64,000 bases of DNA from the NCBI GenBank assembly GCA_966211765.1, contig CBIHOV010000016.1, forward strand, positions 62,001-126,000. Direction: 5' to 3'. Shown here piece by piece: positions 9,248 through 18,399 of this stretch. How positions within the stretch are numbered: position 1 is the first letter of the stretch; each line of letters starts with the position of its first letter. The translations under genes and the position numbers were made by a program. Below the pieces are notes generated by a model that did no database searches, was not told where the DNA came from, and was given only the letters and a program-made list of their open reading frames with translations. Source of the DNA: Paraflavitalea sp966211765. GTDB lineage: Bacteria; Bacteroidota; Bacteroidia; Chitinophagales; Chitinophagaceae.

Positions 9248-10306
9248 TTAGGGTATTACCTTCCGCTCCCTCAATTCATCAAATAAGGCATAAAACATCT
9301 CCTCCGTATCTACATACTCATGAAAGCCCATCCGCCTCGCTTTGCTGCCATCAGCAAAAAAGTCGTAGTCCCAGGAAAACACAAAATCCCCAAATCCCCA
9401 GTTTGATAATTGCGCATAGGAATGGGGCGCCAACCCATATCGCTCCTGCATGTCCTGCCACAGCGGCGCCTTGTCGGCCATTACCGTTTGCAAAGGCATA
9501 TGCAGTGGTGGAGCTATTTCCAATCCGAAATATTTAGCCAGTTTAGGCCACAATTCATTCCACCGGAAAAGATCACCATTCGTAATATTAAACGCCTGGT
9601 TGGCAGCAGCAGGGTTGGTAGCTGCCCACACCGTGGCCTTGGCCAGCAAACCAGCATCCGTCATTTCCATCAACTTGTCATAAGCCCCCGGTTTACCAGG
9701 AAAACGCAAAGGCAGGCCAAGCTCTTTGGAGAGGGAAGCATACAGGGCAATACTGAGGGCAAGATTCATGGGGTTGCCCAAAGCCGTACCGCCGACTACC
9801 GAAGGACGAATAGCCGACCAGCTCCAGTTTTTACCCACTTGCTTTCGTTCTAAATATTGTTGCTGGTCCACATTGAATTCAGGCGGCATATGACCCGCAT
9901 CGCTTTCCTTCGCCGGTGTTTTAAAAGGCCCCAGGTGAGCTCCATACACTTTATAGCCCTGCATCAGGCTGATATGTTGCAAGTCACTGGCGATCGGCTC
10001 TACAGCCTCCACCACGTTCACCAGCATCGCCAGGTTGGGAGCCACCAGTTCTGCCCAGCTGGGACGATCCTGGTAAGCCGAATAGAAAATATGCGTCACT
10101 CCAGTCAAATGCGACAATTGCTCTTTACTCTGCGCCGCATCCAGCAGGTCTACTGCAATATGTTGCAGGCCCGGTTGACCCTTGCCGCCCTTCCGTGAAA
10201 GGCCGATCACCTCCCAGTTTCCCAATGACAAAAGATGCTCTACCAGGTTGGTGCCAATTACACCGTTTGCGCCCACTACAAGGGCTGTATGCTGTATCCT
10301 ATTCAT
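9248..10306 (-). CDS. PRISE-type short-chain reductase
   Basis: The 352-aa protein belongs to the atypical short-chain dehydrogenases of the progesterone 5-beta-reductase/iridoid synthase (PRISE) type, which reduce enones with NADPH. It has the Rossmann motif GANGVIG at 12-18 and the PRISE-like stretch LMQGYKVYGAHLGPFKTP (catalytic Tyr/Lys region), followed by WSAIRPSVVGG. Length is close to that of plant and bacterial relatives. It is the last gene of a three-gene operon with a Dabb protein (6 bp upstream) and a polysaccharide deacetylase-like protein. The shared substrate is unknown; a detoxification or aromatic/terpenoid role is possible. Confidence 0.85.
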   Translation of the reverse strand: MNRIQHTALVVGANGVIGTNLVEHLLSLGNWEVIGLSRKGGKGQPGLQHIAVDLLDAAQSKEQLSHLTGVTHIFYSAYQDRPSWAELVAPNLAMLVNVVEAVEPIASDLQHISLMQGYKVYGAHLGPFKTPAKESDAGHMPPEFNVDQQQYLERKQVGKNWSWSAIRPSVVGGTALGNPMNLALSIALYASLSKELGLPLRFPGKPGAYDKLMEMTDAGLLAKATVWAATNPAAANQAFNITNGDLFRWNELWPKLAKYFGLEIAPPLHMPLQTVMADKAPLWQDMQERYGLAPHSYAQLSNWGFGDFVFSWDYDFFADGSKARRMGFHEYVDTEEMFYALFDELRERKVIP

Positions 10307-10312
10307 AAAATA

Positions 10313-10696
10313 TTATTGTATTTGTTCATAATCCACTACGATCATATCTGCCAGTATCGGTTTGATGTGCTCCCGGATGAGCCGCTGGTGTTCCGGATGT
10401 ACATAAAAACTTTTCAAAGCGGCCTCATTGGAAAAGGTCATCACTACACCGTGCGTATAGCCCTTCGATCTTTCAGAAAAATTCTGTCCACAGCTAACCT
10501 GCAGAATACCCGGGATCGTTTTGTTAAGCCGACTGATCTTATTCAGCAGCCTGGCAACCTGCTCAGCGCTGGCATCTGCCTTGAATTGAAACAATACCGT
10601 ATGTACCACCGGGTGAGTGCTGCCTGCGGCGCCTGCCTGTGCACGCAGCGACCAGCCACAGATAACAAGCACAATTAATAAACTAAGTTTTTTCAT
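10313..10696 (-). CDS. Secreted Dabb (stress-responsive A/B barrel) protein
   Basis: This 127-aa protein has a signal peptide (MKKLSLLIVLVICGWSLRAQ) and a Dabb domain, a ferredoxin-like dimeric alpha/beta barrel. Typical features are HTVLFQFKADASAEQVARLL near the start, a central FSERSKGYTHGVVMTF, and YVHPEHQRLIREHIKPILAD at the end. Dabb proteins include small cyclases and stress proteins; most have no assigned reaction. The exported version next to a reductase and a deacetylase suggests a role in processing a small molecule. It is the middle gene of the operon, 15 bp after the deacetylase gene. Confidence 0.87.
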   Translation of the reverse strand: MKKLSLLIVLVICGWSLRAQAGAAGSTHPVVHTVLFQFKADASAEQVARLLNKISRLNKTIPGILQVSCGQNFSERSKGYTHGVVMTFSNEAALKSFYVHPEHQRLIREHIKPILADMIVVDYEQIQ

Positions 10697-10711
10697 GATT
10701 GTAAGTTTGAA

Positions 10712-11722
10712 TTATAGATTCGTATTCCCCGCCAATCCGCTTTTCTCAGCCACCTCCCGTACCACCTTCGGCGTAATAGCCGGAGTTGCCAGTGCATATT
10801 GAGCCAGCTCATCTTTCCGGGCAAACCATACCCCTTCATGCTGCTGCGCATACCGAAGGAATCTTTCGATCACCCGCACCCGCGAAGCATGACCCGATAT
10901 CCGGTCATGAAAACTGATCAGCATCATACGCCGCCGCACAGCGCCTTCCTCGTACAACTGATCAAACTCATCCTTTAGTTGCTGCTCATAATCCTGCGGC
11001 GAAAAGCCGGGAAAATCATAAGAACCAATATCATTCATATGGATCGTATAAGGCATCGTCACAAATGGTTTTCCGTTCAGGTCCTGTACATAAGGCTCGT
11101 CGCGGCTCAGGTCATTGTTGTGATACATAAAACCAAGTTCCTGCAGCAGGCCCAGCGTATGCACACTGCCCCTCATCCAGTAACAATCATATCCGCTCGG
11201 TGTAGTGCCTGTCGCCTTGAGAATACTTTGTTGCACGCTTTGTATCCAGGCCCGTTCTTCGGCTTTGGACAATTGGTATTGCCAGCTCCATTGTTTGCCG
11301 TGTGCCGCCGCCTCATGCCCGCGCTGTACGATCTCCCGGGCCAGCTGCGGGTTCTTATCCACTGCCTGACCCACCATAAATGAGGTCACCTTGATCTTGT
11401 ATTTGTCAAACAGGTCCAGAAGACGCGGAATACCTTCCTGCACACCATAATCAAAATAGGAGTTCGTAGCCAGATCCGGATAGCCTGGCGTGATCGGTAC
11501 AGGGATCAATCCCGAAGCCCCACTAATGGGCTGACCGCCCGCCTCAAATTGCAGCGAAATAGAAATAGCCAGCCGCGCATTGTTCGGCCAGAAATCCTGC
11601 CCGCCCACGCCCCCGGCAAGAGCTGGCTGTTTGATGGTTTTGCCGGTAGCCCCATTAAATGGCTGGATCGCAAGCCCAGCAGCCCCCAAAGATCCCGTCG
11701 TTAAAAACTTTCTTCTGTCCAT
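10712..11722 (-). CDS. Polysaccharide deacetylase family protein, Tat-like signal
   Basis: The 336-aa protein starts with a twin-arginine-type signal (MDRRKFLTTGSLGAAGLA), pointing to export in folded form. The NodB-like domain shows KVTSFMVGQAVDKNPQLARE, then GHEAAAHG (about 136-142, the metal-binding H-x4-H type element), a late FHDRISGH segment, and DYGVQEGIPRLLDLFDKY near the start. The overall pattern is closest to the PuuE/allantoinase-like subgroup rather than to classical chitin deacetylases. The usual first Asp pair appears altered (SLQFEAGG). It leads the three-gene operon and is divergent from the AraC gene at 11845 across 122 bp, so it is probably under that regulator. Confidence 0.87.
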   Translation of the reverse strand: MDRRKFLTTGSLGAAGLAIQPFNGATGKTIKQPALAGGVGGQDFWPNNARLAISISLQFEAGGQPISGASGLIPVPITPGYPDLATNSYFDYGVQEGIPRLLDLFDKYKIKVTSFMVGQAVDKNPQLAREIVQRGHEAAAHGKQWSWQYQLSKAEERAWIQSVQQSILKATGTTPSGYDCYWMRGSVHTLGLLQELGFMYHNNDLSRDEPYVQDLNGKPFVTMPYTIHMNDIGSYDFPGFSPQDYEQQLKDEFDQLYEEGAVRRRMMLISFHDRISGHASRVRVIERFLRYAQQHEGVWFARKDELAQYALATPAITPKVVREVAEKSGLAGNTNL

Positions 11723-11844
11723 GGTATACCTTTAGTGTTATGTTTAAATTCCACACTCACTATCATTTGATTCACAACCCAAAGTTGCAAAGAAGCCGGC
11801 CGGCGCTTTGGTAAAATTCCGCTACATTTTTGTACCTTTCCTAC

Positions 11845-12627
11845 ATGAAACGCTACCACCAGTACCAGCCGCTGTTGATCTCCGACTTCGAGGTAGCCGA
11901 ATGGCTTCATCCCGCCCACAGGCACAACCACTATGAGCTTATTTATATAAAAAAGGGGAGAGGAACCCACACCATCAACCAGGTCCCTTATCCCTACAAA
12001 CCAGGCAATGTTTTCCTCCTGGGGCCAGATGATGAGCATTATTTTGAGATCAGCGCAGTTACCCGTTTTGTATACCTGAAGTTTACCGATCCCTATACTT
12101 ACAAGGACCTCAGCGGCGCCGGCTATAGCTGGCAAAAACTGGAGTATTTAATAAAGAGCCGCGAAACACACGCAGCGGGATTTGCATTAGCACCTGCCGA
12201 CCAGCGCATCACTGATCAACTCTTTGACCTGGTAACCACCTTGAAGCACGATACCACGCACAATGAGCAACTTATATGGCTGCAGTTACTCGCCATCGCC
12301 TCTATACTACAAAGGAATATGCCCGAACTCAAGACCGACACCAACAGGTCTAGAGACATGCAGGCGGTATTCTGCTATTTGCACAAACACATTTATACCC
12401 CTGAGCAGCTGAGGGCAGTGGCTATTGCAGCCAACTTCAACATGACAGCCGATTACATTGGCCCCTGGTTTAAAAGGAACGCAGGCATTACCCTCAGGGA
12501 GTATATCCATGATTACCGCAAGGTGCTTATCAACCAGCGGATCGCCAGTAAGCAATACAGCTTAAAGGAAATTGCAGCAGAATTTGGCCTCACCGACGAA
12601 AGCCATGTGAAGAAAATTGTCGCATAA
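11845..12627 (+). CDS. AraC family regulator, short C-terminus
   Basis: This 260-aa regulator has an N-terminal cupin domain (HPAHRHNHYELIYIKKGRGTH, then PYKPGNVFLLGPDDEHYF) and a C-terminal AraC HTH pair (about 165-260). The ATG at 11845 is chosen over the upstream TTG because the sequence conserved in relatives starts there. The protein stops at HVKKIVA, right after the second recognition helix, and lacks the usual 10-20 final residues (the K-Y-x-G-x-x-P-x-x-F segment). It is divergent from the deacetylase operon and probably controls it. The short end may be natural or a late nonsense mutation. Confidence 0.85.
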   Translation: MKRYHQYQPLLISDFEVAEWLHPAHRHNHYELIYIKKGRGTHTINQVPYPYKPGNVFLLGPDDEHYFEISAVTRFVYLKFTDPYTYKDLSGAGYSWQKLEYLIKSRETHAAGFALAPADQRITDQLFDLVTTLKHDTTHNEQLIWLQLLAIASILQRNMPELKTDTNRSRDMQAVFCYLHKHIYTPEQLRAVAIAANFNMTADYIGPWFKRNAGITLREYIHDYRKVLINQRIASKQYSLKEIAAEFGLTDESHVKKIVA

Positions 12628-12653
12628 GCAAGAGTAGGGAAGGTCACCTATCC

Positions 12654-14924
12654 TTATTGTTCCTGATCGGCAGCGAAAGCAGCAATAATTTCTGCTTTAA
12701 TTTCAGTCAATGACTTGCTGGCTGGTTGTAAAGCCAGTTTCCGTATCTCAGGGTTAATATTATTGTTGATCACGGCCTCTTTGATTAAATCCATATTGTC
12801 ATCCTTACAGGCCCGCTCCCAGTAATTGGCAAAAACATTGAACAGCTCATTCAGATCACTCGGATGATGAATGTGAATAGGCGTTACCCTTTTCGACATA
12901 TCTTTCCTTCCGTAATAGAGCCCTCCAACAAACTCAATATCTTTTTTATCCTTGTCAACCTTCGTAAATAAGATCATGTGCTGGTTATGACTTCTGAAAG
13001 GGAGCATGCGCAATTCAGGGCTCGTTGCATTTTTTACTATGTATTGCCTGATATCTTTTAGCTTCTCCTGCAGCAACTTTTCCCGTCTGAACTGCTTAGG
13101 AGACAAACTATTGCCTGCCACCTTACAAGAGCTATAGGAGCAAATAAGCATTATTTTTTTGTCCTTTAGATACTCAACAACACCAGGCGTACTAAAAATC
13201 CCACCCGTCTCGCTGATGGAAAGTATAAGGTTCCATTTGGCATTTTCTTTTCCGGAGAAGAAATACTGTTGAAAGGTATATATCCATTTTATATCGGTGT
13301 TAATGATATCATCTCTTGTAATGCCTGGGAAAATACTAATATGGTTGTCCTTGTCTGAAAAACGGATATTTAAGAATAACTTTTTCGAATTGGCCAGGTT
13401 ATATATATGTTCATCAAGCAGCGAATTGTTTTTAACATGAAGAACGTTTTCCTTATGCTCTGTAACTGAATTCTCTTTCAGATCGGTGGATACATTATAG
13501 TGGATCAACCTTCGCAGTTCTTCTATGTAACTCTTATTCTCTTTATCAAAATACCAGGTATCTTTAATATAGCCTTTGTATTTCTTCAGGTTAAATTTTT
13601 CCAGGTGCGTAAAAAGCTCTGAACCATCCTTGTCTGCATCCCTATACTGAGAGAAATATTTATGCACCCTGCTTTCTTTTATTTGACTCAGGTTGATAAA
13701 GCCGTCGCTCGATGAAAAAATATCGATGGCCAGCTCAATAATAGCCCTGTCCTTAAAATATTGGGAGAGCTGGTATTTTTGTCCGATTAACCGGTCTACC
13801 ATCGGACTAAAGATCTCGTGAATGATCACATGGCGCGCAATACCCTTCGGCTTGTATGTGTCGTTGAACGATTCTTCTATCTTTTTCCACAGCAGGTAAA
13901 ACCATTCATTGAGCCCCCTGTTCCCATATTTTTCATGTAACAAGGGAAATAAAAAGGACTTTTCAGGCATGAATGATTCGATATTGTCGGCCTTGAACCG
14001 ATGTTCCCAGAAGTTTTCTTTGCCATCGTACATATCGAAATAGTACAGCGTAGCCCTTTCTTTTTCCAGGTACGTTGAGAGTATAGAGTTGAACTCATGA
14101 CTTTTTAGTCCAAACCCGGCAACAATTAAATTAACAGGTAAATGAGGCTGCTCTTTATTTTCCGTCTCTCCTTTGATCAGGTAAATGATGGTTTCAGTAA
14201 TTTGAGAGGGCGTCTCATAATAAGCTTGTCTTGTAAAGCGGAGTGTGGAAGGATGACTGATGGTGCCATGAGGCTTTATATACATCGGAGACGCCAGCCG
14301 CTTATTGTACAACATATCGCTCATCTTATTATAACAATGGCCATCAGAATATATATGCTTATAATACGAACCTGTCATTTCTTCTTCAATAACATTATCG
14401 AGCATCTCATCAAAATTAAAATTGATGATCACATCAATAAATCTATGCTTGAATAAATGCGCCACTATTTCATAAAACAAACTTACAGGGTACTTATGAC
14501 TATACAGTCTTTTCAATTCTTGTAAAACAACCTCCTTGTCGATCAGGCTGCAAGCCAGCAGCTGGGTTTCAAAATCGGTATCATTCAACTTATAGACCTG
14601 GCTTAGCTCTTCCAGTTTTTTATTGATAAAGCGCTCAATCTTTTCCCCATACTTTTCACACATGGCCTTCTTGACTTCTTTAAATGCATCCTTTGCCAGC
14701 AGAATTTTTGAACTGGCATTATGGCTTGCGCCGGCGCCTATCACCAAAATATTCCGGCTTCTTTTTTCCTCTATCAGTTCTCCGTTCTTCAGCATAGTCT
14801 TTATAGGGTCTCCTGCTTTTCCAATGGGAAAAGAATTCGTGATCAGGTTTCTGGAGAGAATAGATGCCAGTTGTGTTAAAAGCAATTCAGTGTCAAACGG
14901 TTCCTTAATGTCAAGCATGCTCAA
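12654..14924 (-). CDS. SIR2-like domain protein, candidate defence NADase
   Basis: The 756-aa protein has an N-terminal SIR2-like domain. It shows the NAD-binding motif VIGAGAS at 61-67, INFNFDEML at 167-175 (N-F-D element), the catalytic-type histidine in KPHGT (H219), and VAGFGLKSHEF near 268-277. In anti-phage systems such domains hydrolyse NAD to stop infected cells; whether this one does is inference. The remaining 450 residues are lysine/asparagine-rich with no domain I recognise firmly. The C-terminal part (HNQHM, GGLYYGRK, then DLNELFNVFANYWERA) loosely recalls a phospholipase D-like fold. The gene is visibly A+T-richer than its neighbours (two 60-base lines counted at 32% and 37% G+C, against 50% in a line at 17101), which suggests transfer. 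It is divergent from the membrane protein gene at 15296. Confidence 0.85.
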   Translation of the reverse strand: MSMLDIKEPFDTELLLTQLASILSRNLITNSFPIGKAGDPIKTMLKNGELIEEKRSRNILVIGAGASHNASSKILLAKDAFKEVKKAMCEKYGEKIERFINKKLEELSQVYKLNDTDFETQLLACSLIDKEVVLQELKRLYSHKYPVSLFYEIVAHLFKHRFIDVIINFNFDEMLDNVIEEEMTGSYYKHIYSDGHCYNKMSDMLYNKRLASPMYIKPHGTISHPSTLRFTRQAYYETPSQITETIIYLIKGETENKEQPHLPVNLIVAGFGLKSHEFNSILSTYLEKERATLYYFDMYDGKENFWEHRFKADNIESFMPEKSFLFPLLHEKYGNRGLNEWFYLLWKKIEESFNDTYKPKGIARHVIIHEIFSPMVDRLIGQKYQLSQYFKDRAIIELAIDIFSSSDGFINLSQIKESRVHKYFSQYRDADKDGSELFTHLEKFNLKKYKGYIKDTWYFDKENKSYIEELRRLIHYNVSTDLKENSVTEHKENVLHVKNNSLLDEHIYNLANSKKLFLNIRFSDKDNHISIFPGITRDDIINTDIKWIYTFQQYFFSGKENAKWNLILSISETGGIFSTPGVVEYLKDKKIMLICSYSSCKVAGNSLSPKQFRREKLLQEKLKDIRQYIVKNATSPELRMLPFRSHNQHMILFTKVDKDKKDIEFVGGLYYGRKDMSKRVTPIHIHHPSDLNELFNVFANYWERACKDDNMDLIKEAVINNNINPEIRKLALQPASKSLTEIKAEIIAAFAADQEQ

Positions 14925-15295
14925 TCAGTTTTATAATATTAAAAAATAAACAAAACAGATTTTTGATAGTATAGAATATATACGATCACACCGGGCATGC
15001 AAGAACCAATACTAATTTTTGGTTGTGAACATCAAAAGGAAGAGGCCTGAAAAAAAGATGTTCAAGGGACAATACAAATAGTGAGGAAAGAAGGATGTAT
15101 AAATTTATTACAATAACCCTGGTTTATCAAATTCTGTGCGTAAAAACATCCTTAGCCTTGAAAAATGCCCCTATTGCCGTCATAACAATGCCTGTCACCC
15201 CTGGTAGAATAGGGTTAAAACACGGTTGGTCGCCCTTGCCCCTGGGTCTAATTTTATACAGCAATTCACCCCAACCTTATAAAATTACTCCCACA
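14925..15295. other. A+T-rich intergenic gap
   Basis: This 371-bp stretch separates the divergent SIR2-like gene and membrane protein gene. The frame of the latter is open back to 15095, but the added residues look non-coding. No repeat, RNA or clear promoter could be assigned; both promoters must lie here. Confidence 0.5.
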
Positions 15296-16600
15296 ATGAA
15301 AAAAGCAGTTCCTTCCGGTACATGGATCGTAATACTCCTGGCTGTGCTCTTCCTGGGTGGCATGGTCATTTACTGGTACAATTACAATGCAAAAGCCACC
15401 ATTACCGGCTTGCAGGATGAGATGATAATCCTGGTGGACACGGCTAAGGTGGCGCCCAAATCCGAAGTGAGAAATGCGGTCCTCACAGAACAAAAACTGG
15501 CCAATGCGATAGTCATGGCTCCCCTCAAACAGGCCTGCACCGACTTTTTCAAGGCCTGGAACAACAAATTAACGAAAGCCCAGGCCGACGGGTTTAAGAC
15601 CCGCATCAATACACAGGCCGATATACTCAGGGTAGCGTATACGGCCCGCTCAGGCAACCAGTTGCTGGCAGTGCTATTGATTGCAGTGATCGTGATTACC
15701 TTCTTTTGCCTTGCATTCTTTACCAACCTCCTCCGTGATCCCCAGGGTAGTACCCAAAACACTACGCAACTGCAAATTGAAAAAGCCTTTTGGGAATCCC
15801 AGGACAATGATCCGGAGAAAGCATCCCCGCCATTCTCACTCTCCCGAACCCAACTGGCCGTTTGGATCACCATCATCAGTTCCGTATACCTGTATGCCGT
15901 TTTGTGGGACAGACGCAGCATAGGAGAGATCAACAGTACCGCTTTGACATTAATGGGCATTTCGGCAGGCACTTTTGCCATAGGGGCTGTTATGGATACC
16001 ACCGAGATCCAGCAGGGGGTAGTAAGGCACCAGGAGGCCCAACCCTCTATTAATTTTTTCCGCGATCTCCTGACCGACAACAACGGCATCTCAGTCCATC
16101 GATTTCAAAACCTGGTCTGGACAATCGTAGCCATCATGGTCTACTTTTATCGGTACAGCAATCCGCCCAAAAATAACTTTAACGACCTGCCCACCCTCGA
16201 TACTACACTGCTGGCACTTACAGGCATTAGCAATGCCACCTACCTTACCCTCAAGACCAGGGAAAATGTTTCCCTGAAAAAGCCAGTTACCCTCCACATA
16301 AAATTATTGTTGGACGATAGCATCCCCGAAAAAGCGGCCATTCTTGCCTCTACGGAAGGATTGCGCAAAGCCGTTATCAAGATCATCACCAATATAGGAG
16401 AAGAGATACATGCAATGCCCGAACCGGCTGATGCCAAAGACACATTCATAGCAAAGGTTGAACCCGATAAGTTCCAGAAAATAGAAGTTACCTGGAAGGA
16501 GAAACCCGATGGTACAGGCATCACTTTGAACGGCACTCATGCAGCCATCATCAAAGACACACCCGATGAACAGTCAATAGAAATTATCCTGAAAAAATAG
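15296..16600 (+). CDS. Polytopic membrane protein, conserved uncharacterised family
   Basis: The 434-aa protein has about six membrane segments: residues 9-28, 122-145, 187-204, 215-233, 271-287 and 303-318. Repeated family-like motifs are SLSRTQLAVW (181-190), GISAGT (221-226), a loop FRDLLTDNNGISVHRFQNLV (255-274) and GISNATY (310-316). I recall this SRTQ/GISxGT/LxDxxGIS pattern from many bacterial hypothetical proteins, but know no function. Residues 30-120 form a soluble loop, and the last 110 residues a soluble beta-rich domain. The ATG at 15296 starts directly before the first membrane segment. It is followed after 19 bp by the TIM-barrel gene, so the two probably form an operon. Confidence 0.85.
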   Translation: MKKAVPSGTWIVILLAVLFLGGMVIYWYNYNAKATITGLQDEMIILVDTAKVAPKSEVRNAVLTEQKLANAIVMAPLKQACTDFFKAWNNKLTKAQADGFKTRINTQADILRVAYTARSGNQLLAVLLIAVIVITFFCLAFFTNLLRDPQGSTQNTTQLQIEKAFWESQDNDPEKASPPFSLSRTQLAVWITIISSVYLYAVLWDRRSIGEINSTALTLMGISAGTFAIGAVMDTTEIQQGVVRHQEAQPSINFFRDLLTDNNGISVHRFQNLVWTIVAIMVYFYRYSNPPKNNFNDLPTLDTTLLALTGISNATYLTLKTRENVSLKKPVTLHIKLLLDDSIPEKAAILASTEGLRKAVIKIITNIGEEIHAMPEPADAKDTFIAKVEPDKFQKIEVTWKEKPDGTGITLNGTHAAIIKDTPDEQSIEIILKK

Positions 16601-16619
16601 ATCATCAATACTTCCTCAT

Positions 16620-17405
16620 ATGATTACCACATTAACAGGCCGCTGTATGTACATCTGGAAATTGAAGCCCGTACTCACCAATGAAATGAGCATCCCCAAT
16701 TTTGTACTGCGTGCCAAAAAAGCAAAACTCAGCAGCGTATGGATCAAAGTGGCCGAGGGGGGCAATGCATACCAAAACATCACAGGCGCTGTCAAAGAAC
16801 AGTTCATTCAGGCTGCTGCTAAGCTCAATGAGGCTGGCATTACCGTATGGGGATGGCATGTACCTTATTGTAAAACAAGCCCGGATGCTAAAAAGGAAGC
16901 TGCCCTGGTGGCCAAGATCTGTAAAGACTTTAAACTCGAAGGCATCTTAATGGATGCCGAATCCGAGCCCACCTTCTTCAAAGGCGACGCCACTACTGCC
17001 AATGTATATGCCAGTCAATTAAAGGCTGCCCTCAATGCACAAGGCAAAGGATTGGCCATTTCAAGCCATGACGTGCCACGTAATTTCCCAGGCTTTCCTT
17101 TTGATAAGTTTGCCCAGCATGCCACCGTCAATGCACCCCAGGTGTATTATGGAGCAAGCTCCAGTGTAGAGAACAGGTTGGATAAAGCCATCAATGCCAA
17201 CAGTCACCTCCATATTCCTTTTGTTCCTGTAGGTGCAGGCTGGGTGGGTGACAGTGGTGGGTGTAGCAGCGCTTCTGCCTGCGCAGAAAGAGCCATTGCC
17301 TTTATGAAACTCGTGAAGAAAAACAATTTCCCCGGCTATTCCTTCTGGCATTGGCAGGGGGCCCCTTCCAAATTATGGGAAGTACTCTTTTCCGAGCCGG
17401 TATAG
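16620..17405 (+). CDS. TIM-barrel glycoside hydrolase-like protein, no signal peptide
   Basis: This 261-aa protein reads as a TIM barrel: strands SSVWIKVAEG, ITVWGWHVPY, LEGILMDAESE (108-116, with D112, E114 and E116 at the end of a strand, the usual acid position), GLAISSHDVP, APQVYYGAS, FVPVGAGW and YSFWHWQGA at the end. The order and the final aromatic strand resemble GH25/DUF-type barrels that act on peptidoglycan or glycans. There is no signal peptide, so it would stay in the cytosol or be exported by a non-Sec route. It lies 19 bp after the membrane protein gene. Catalytic activity is an inference. Confidence 0.75.
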   Translation: MITTLTGRCMYIWKLKPVLTNEMSIPNFVLRAKKAKLSSVWIKVAEGGNAYQNITGAVKEQFIQAAAKLNEAGITVWGWHVPYCKTSPDAKKEAALVAKICKDFKLEGILMDAESEPTFFKGDATTANVYASQLKAALNAQGKGLAISSHDVPRNFPGFPFDKFAQHATVNAPQVYYGASSSVENRLDKAINANSHLHIPFVPVGAGWVGDSGGCSSASACAERAIAFMKLVKKNNFPGYSFWHWQGAPSKLWEVLFSEPV

Positions 17406-17420
17406 ATCACCAACGGCTCT

Positions 17421-18284
17421 CTACATAAACCTCGACGGCGACACCCCAAACTCCTTCTTAAAGGCCACGGAAAAATGAGAGATATAAGAATAACCGCATT
17501 GCGCAGCCGTGTCACCTACTGATTTGCCCGACTGCAATGCTTCCAGCGCTGCCTGCATATTCTTTTCCTGGAAGTACCGGAACAAAGTTTTGCCGTAGGT
17601 GCTTTTGAAAGCCTGCTTCAGTGTAGTTTCGTTGGTCTCCAGTGATTTGGCCAGACTGATAATGGTAAACTGTTTCTTCCCCTTATAAGTATCAATGTAT
17701 TTTTTGGCCTGCAAGGCCAGCTTGCTGTGCGACTCCAATGCCGGCCCATGCAGGTGAGGCGCCTGCAATTGTTCTATAAAAATGGCAATTAATTCCAGCG
17801 CCCGGGCCTCCAGCACCAGTGGCCTCAAAAAAGCCGGTCTGGGTGAATTACCAGCAATACCATTGATGATATGGATACAATCCTTCTGCAATACCAAAGG
17901 CGTCTCCGGCATCAGTATATTCCCCGGCAAAGATTGAAGATGGAAGAAAGCGGCCCAATCTCCCGGTTCCCGCGCGATCAGACTGGTAAGCCATTCCTTT
18001 TTCAGCCGGAGCTCAACAAATTCTACCGGGCCTGTCTCTTGCCATTGCAGCGCAACCGGACCCTTATCATGGTACAGGAACTGGCTCCTGTTTCTGGTGA
18101 TAAATGGACGGCTCACAGGAGAATTGATGCCGTTCACAGTGGCTGCAGGTCCTTTCAGGTAGAAAAACAGCGATACAGGAAAATGCTTGCTGATGGTCCA
18201 GCGCAAAGCGGGCTGCAACTGCATCCGGACATGATATAGTTGCAGGTTATTATTTGAGAACAATGGGGTAGGGACAGGCATCAT
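17421..18284 (-). CDS. AraC family transcriptional regulator
   Basis: The 287-aa regulator has an N-terminal sensing region without an obvious cupin metal motif and a C-terminal HTH pair (about 185-287). The second HTH shows the family signature VGDTAAQCGYSYISHFSVAF followed by KKEFGVSPSRF. The upstream neighbour on the other strand is the pectinesterase gene at 18400, divergent over 115 bp, so that gene (and perhaps the exporter after it) is the likely target. It faces the TIM-barrel gene with 15 bp between stop codons. Confidence 0.9.
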   Translation of the reverse strand: MMPVPTPLFSNNNLQLYHVRMQLQPALRWTISKHFPVSLFFYLKGPAATVNGINSPVSRPFITRNRSQFLYHDKGPVALQWQETGPVEFVELRLKKEWLTSLIAREPGDWAAFFHLQSLPGNILMPETPLVLQKDCIHIINGIAGNSPRPAFLRPLVLEARALELIAIFIEQLQAPHLHGPALESHSKLALQAKKYIDTYKGKKQFTIISLAKSLETNETTLKQAFKSTYGKTLFRYFQEKNMQAALEALQSGKSVGDTAAQCGYSYISHFSVAFKKEFGVSPSRFM

Positions 18285-18399
18285 CGCGCGAATAAAAGGG
18301 TCAATTCTAAATTCTTTCTAAAGCCGCCGTCCATCACAGGGAAGCGCAGGATGGAAACTCCCGCCTCGCGCATTATTTTCAATGCTTTAACTTCACCAC

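Noticed and set aside
15095..15295. In-frame N-terminal extension of the polytopic membrane protein
   Set aside because: The extra 67 residues show no membrane or domain pattern, and ATG 15296 directly precedes a normal signal-anchor.
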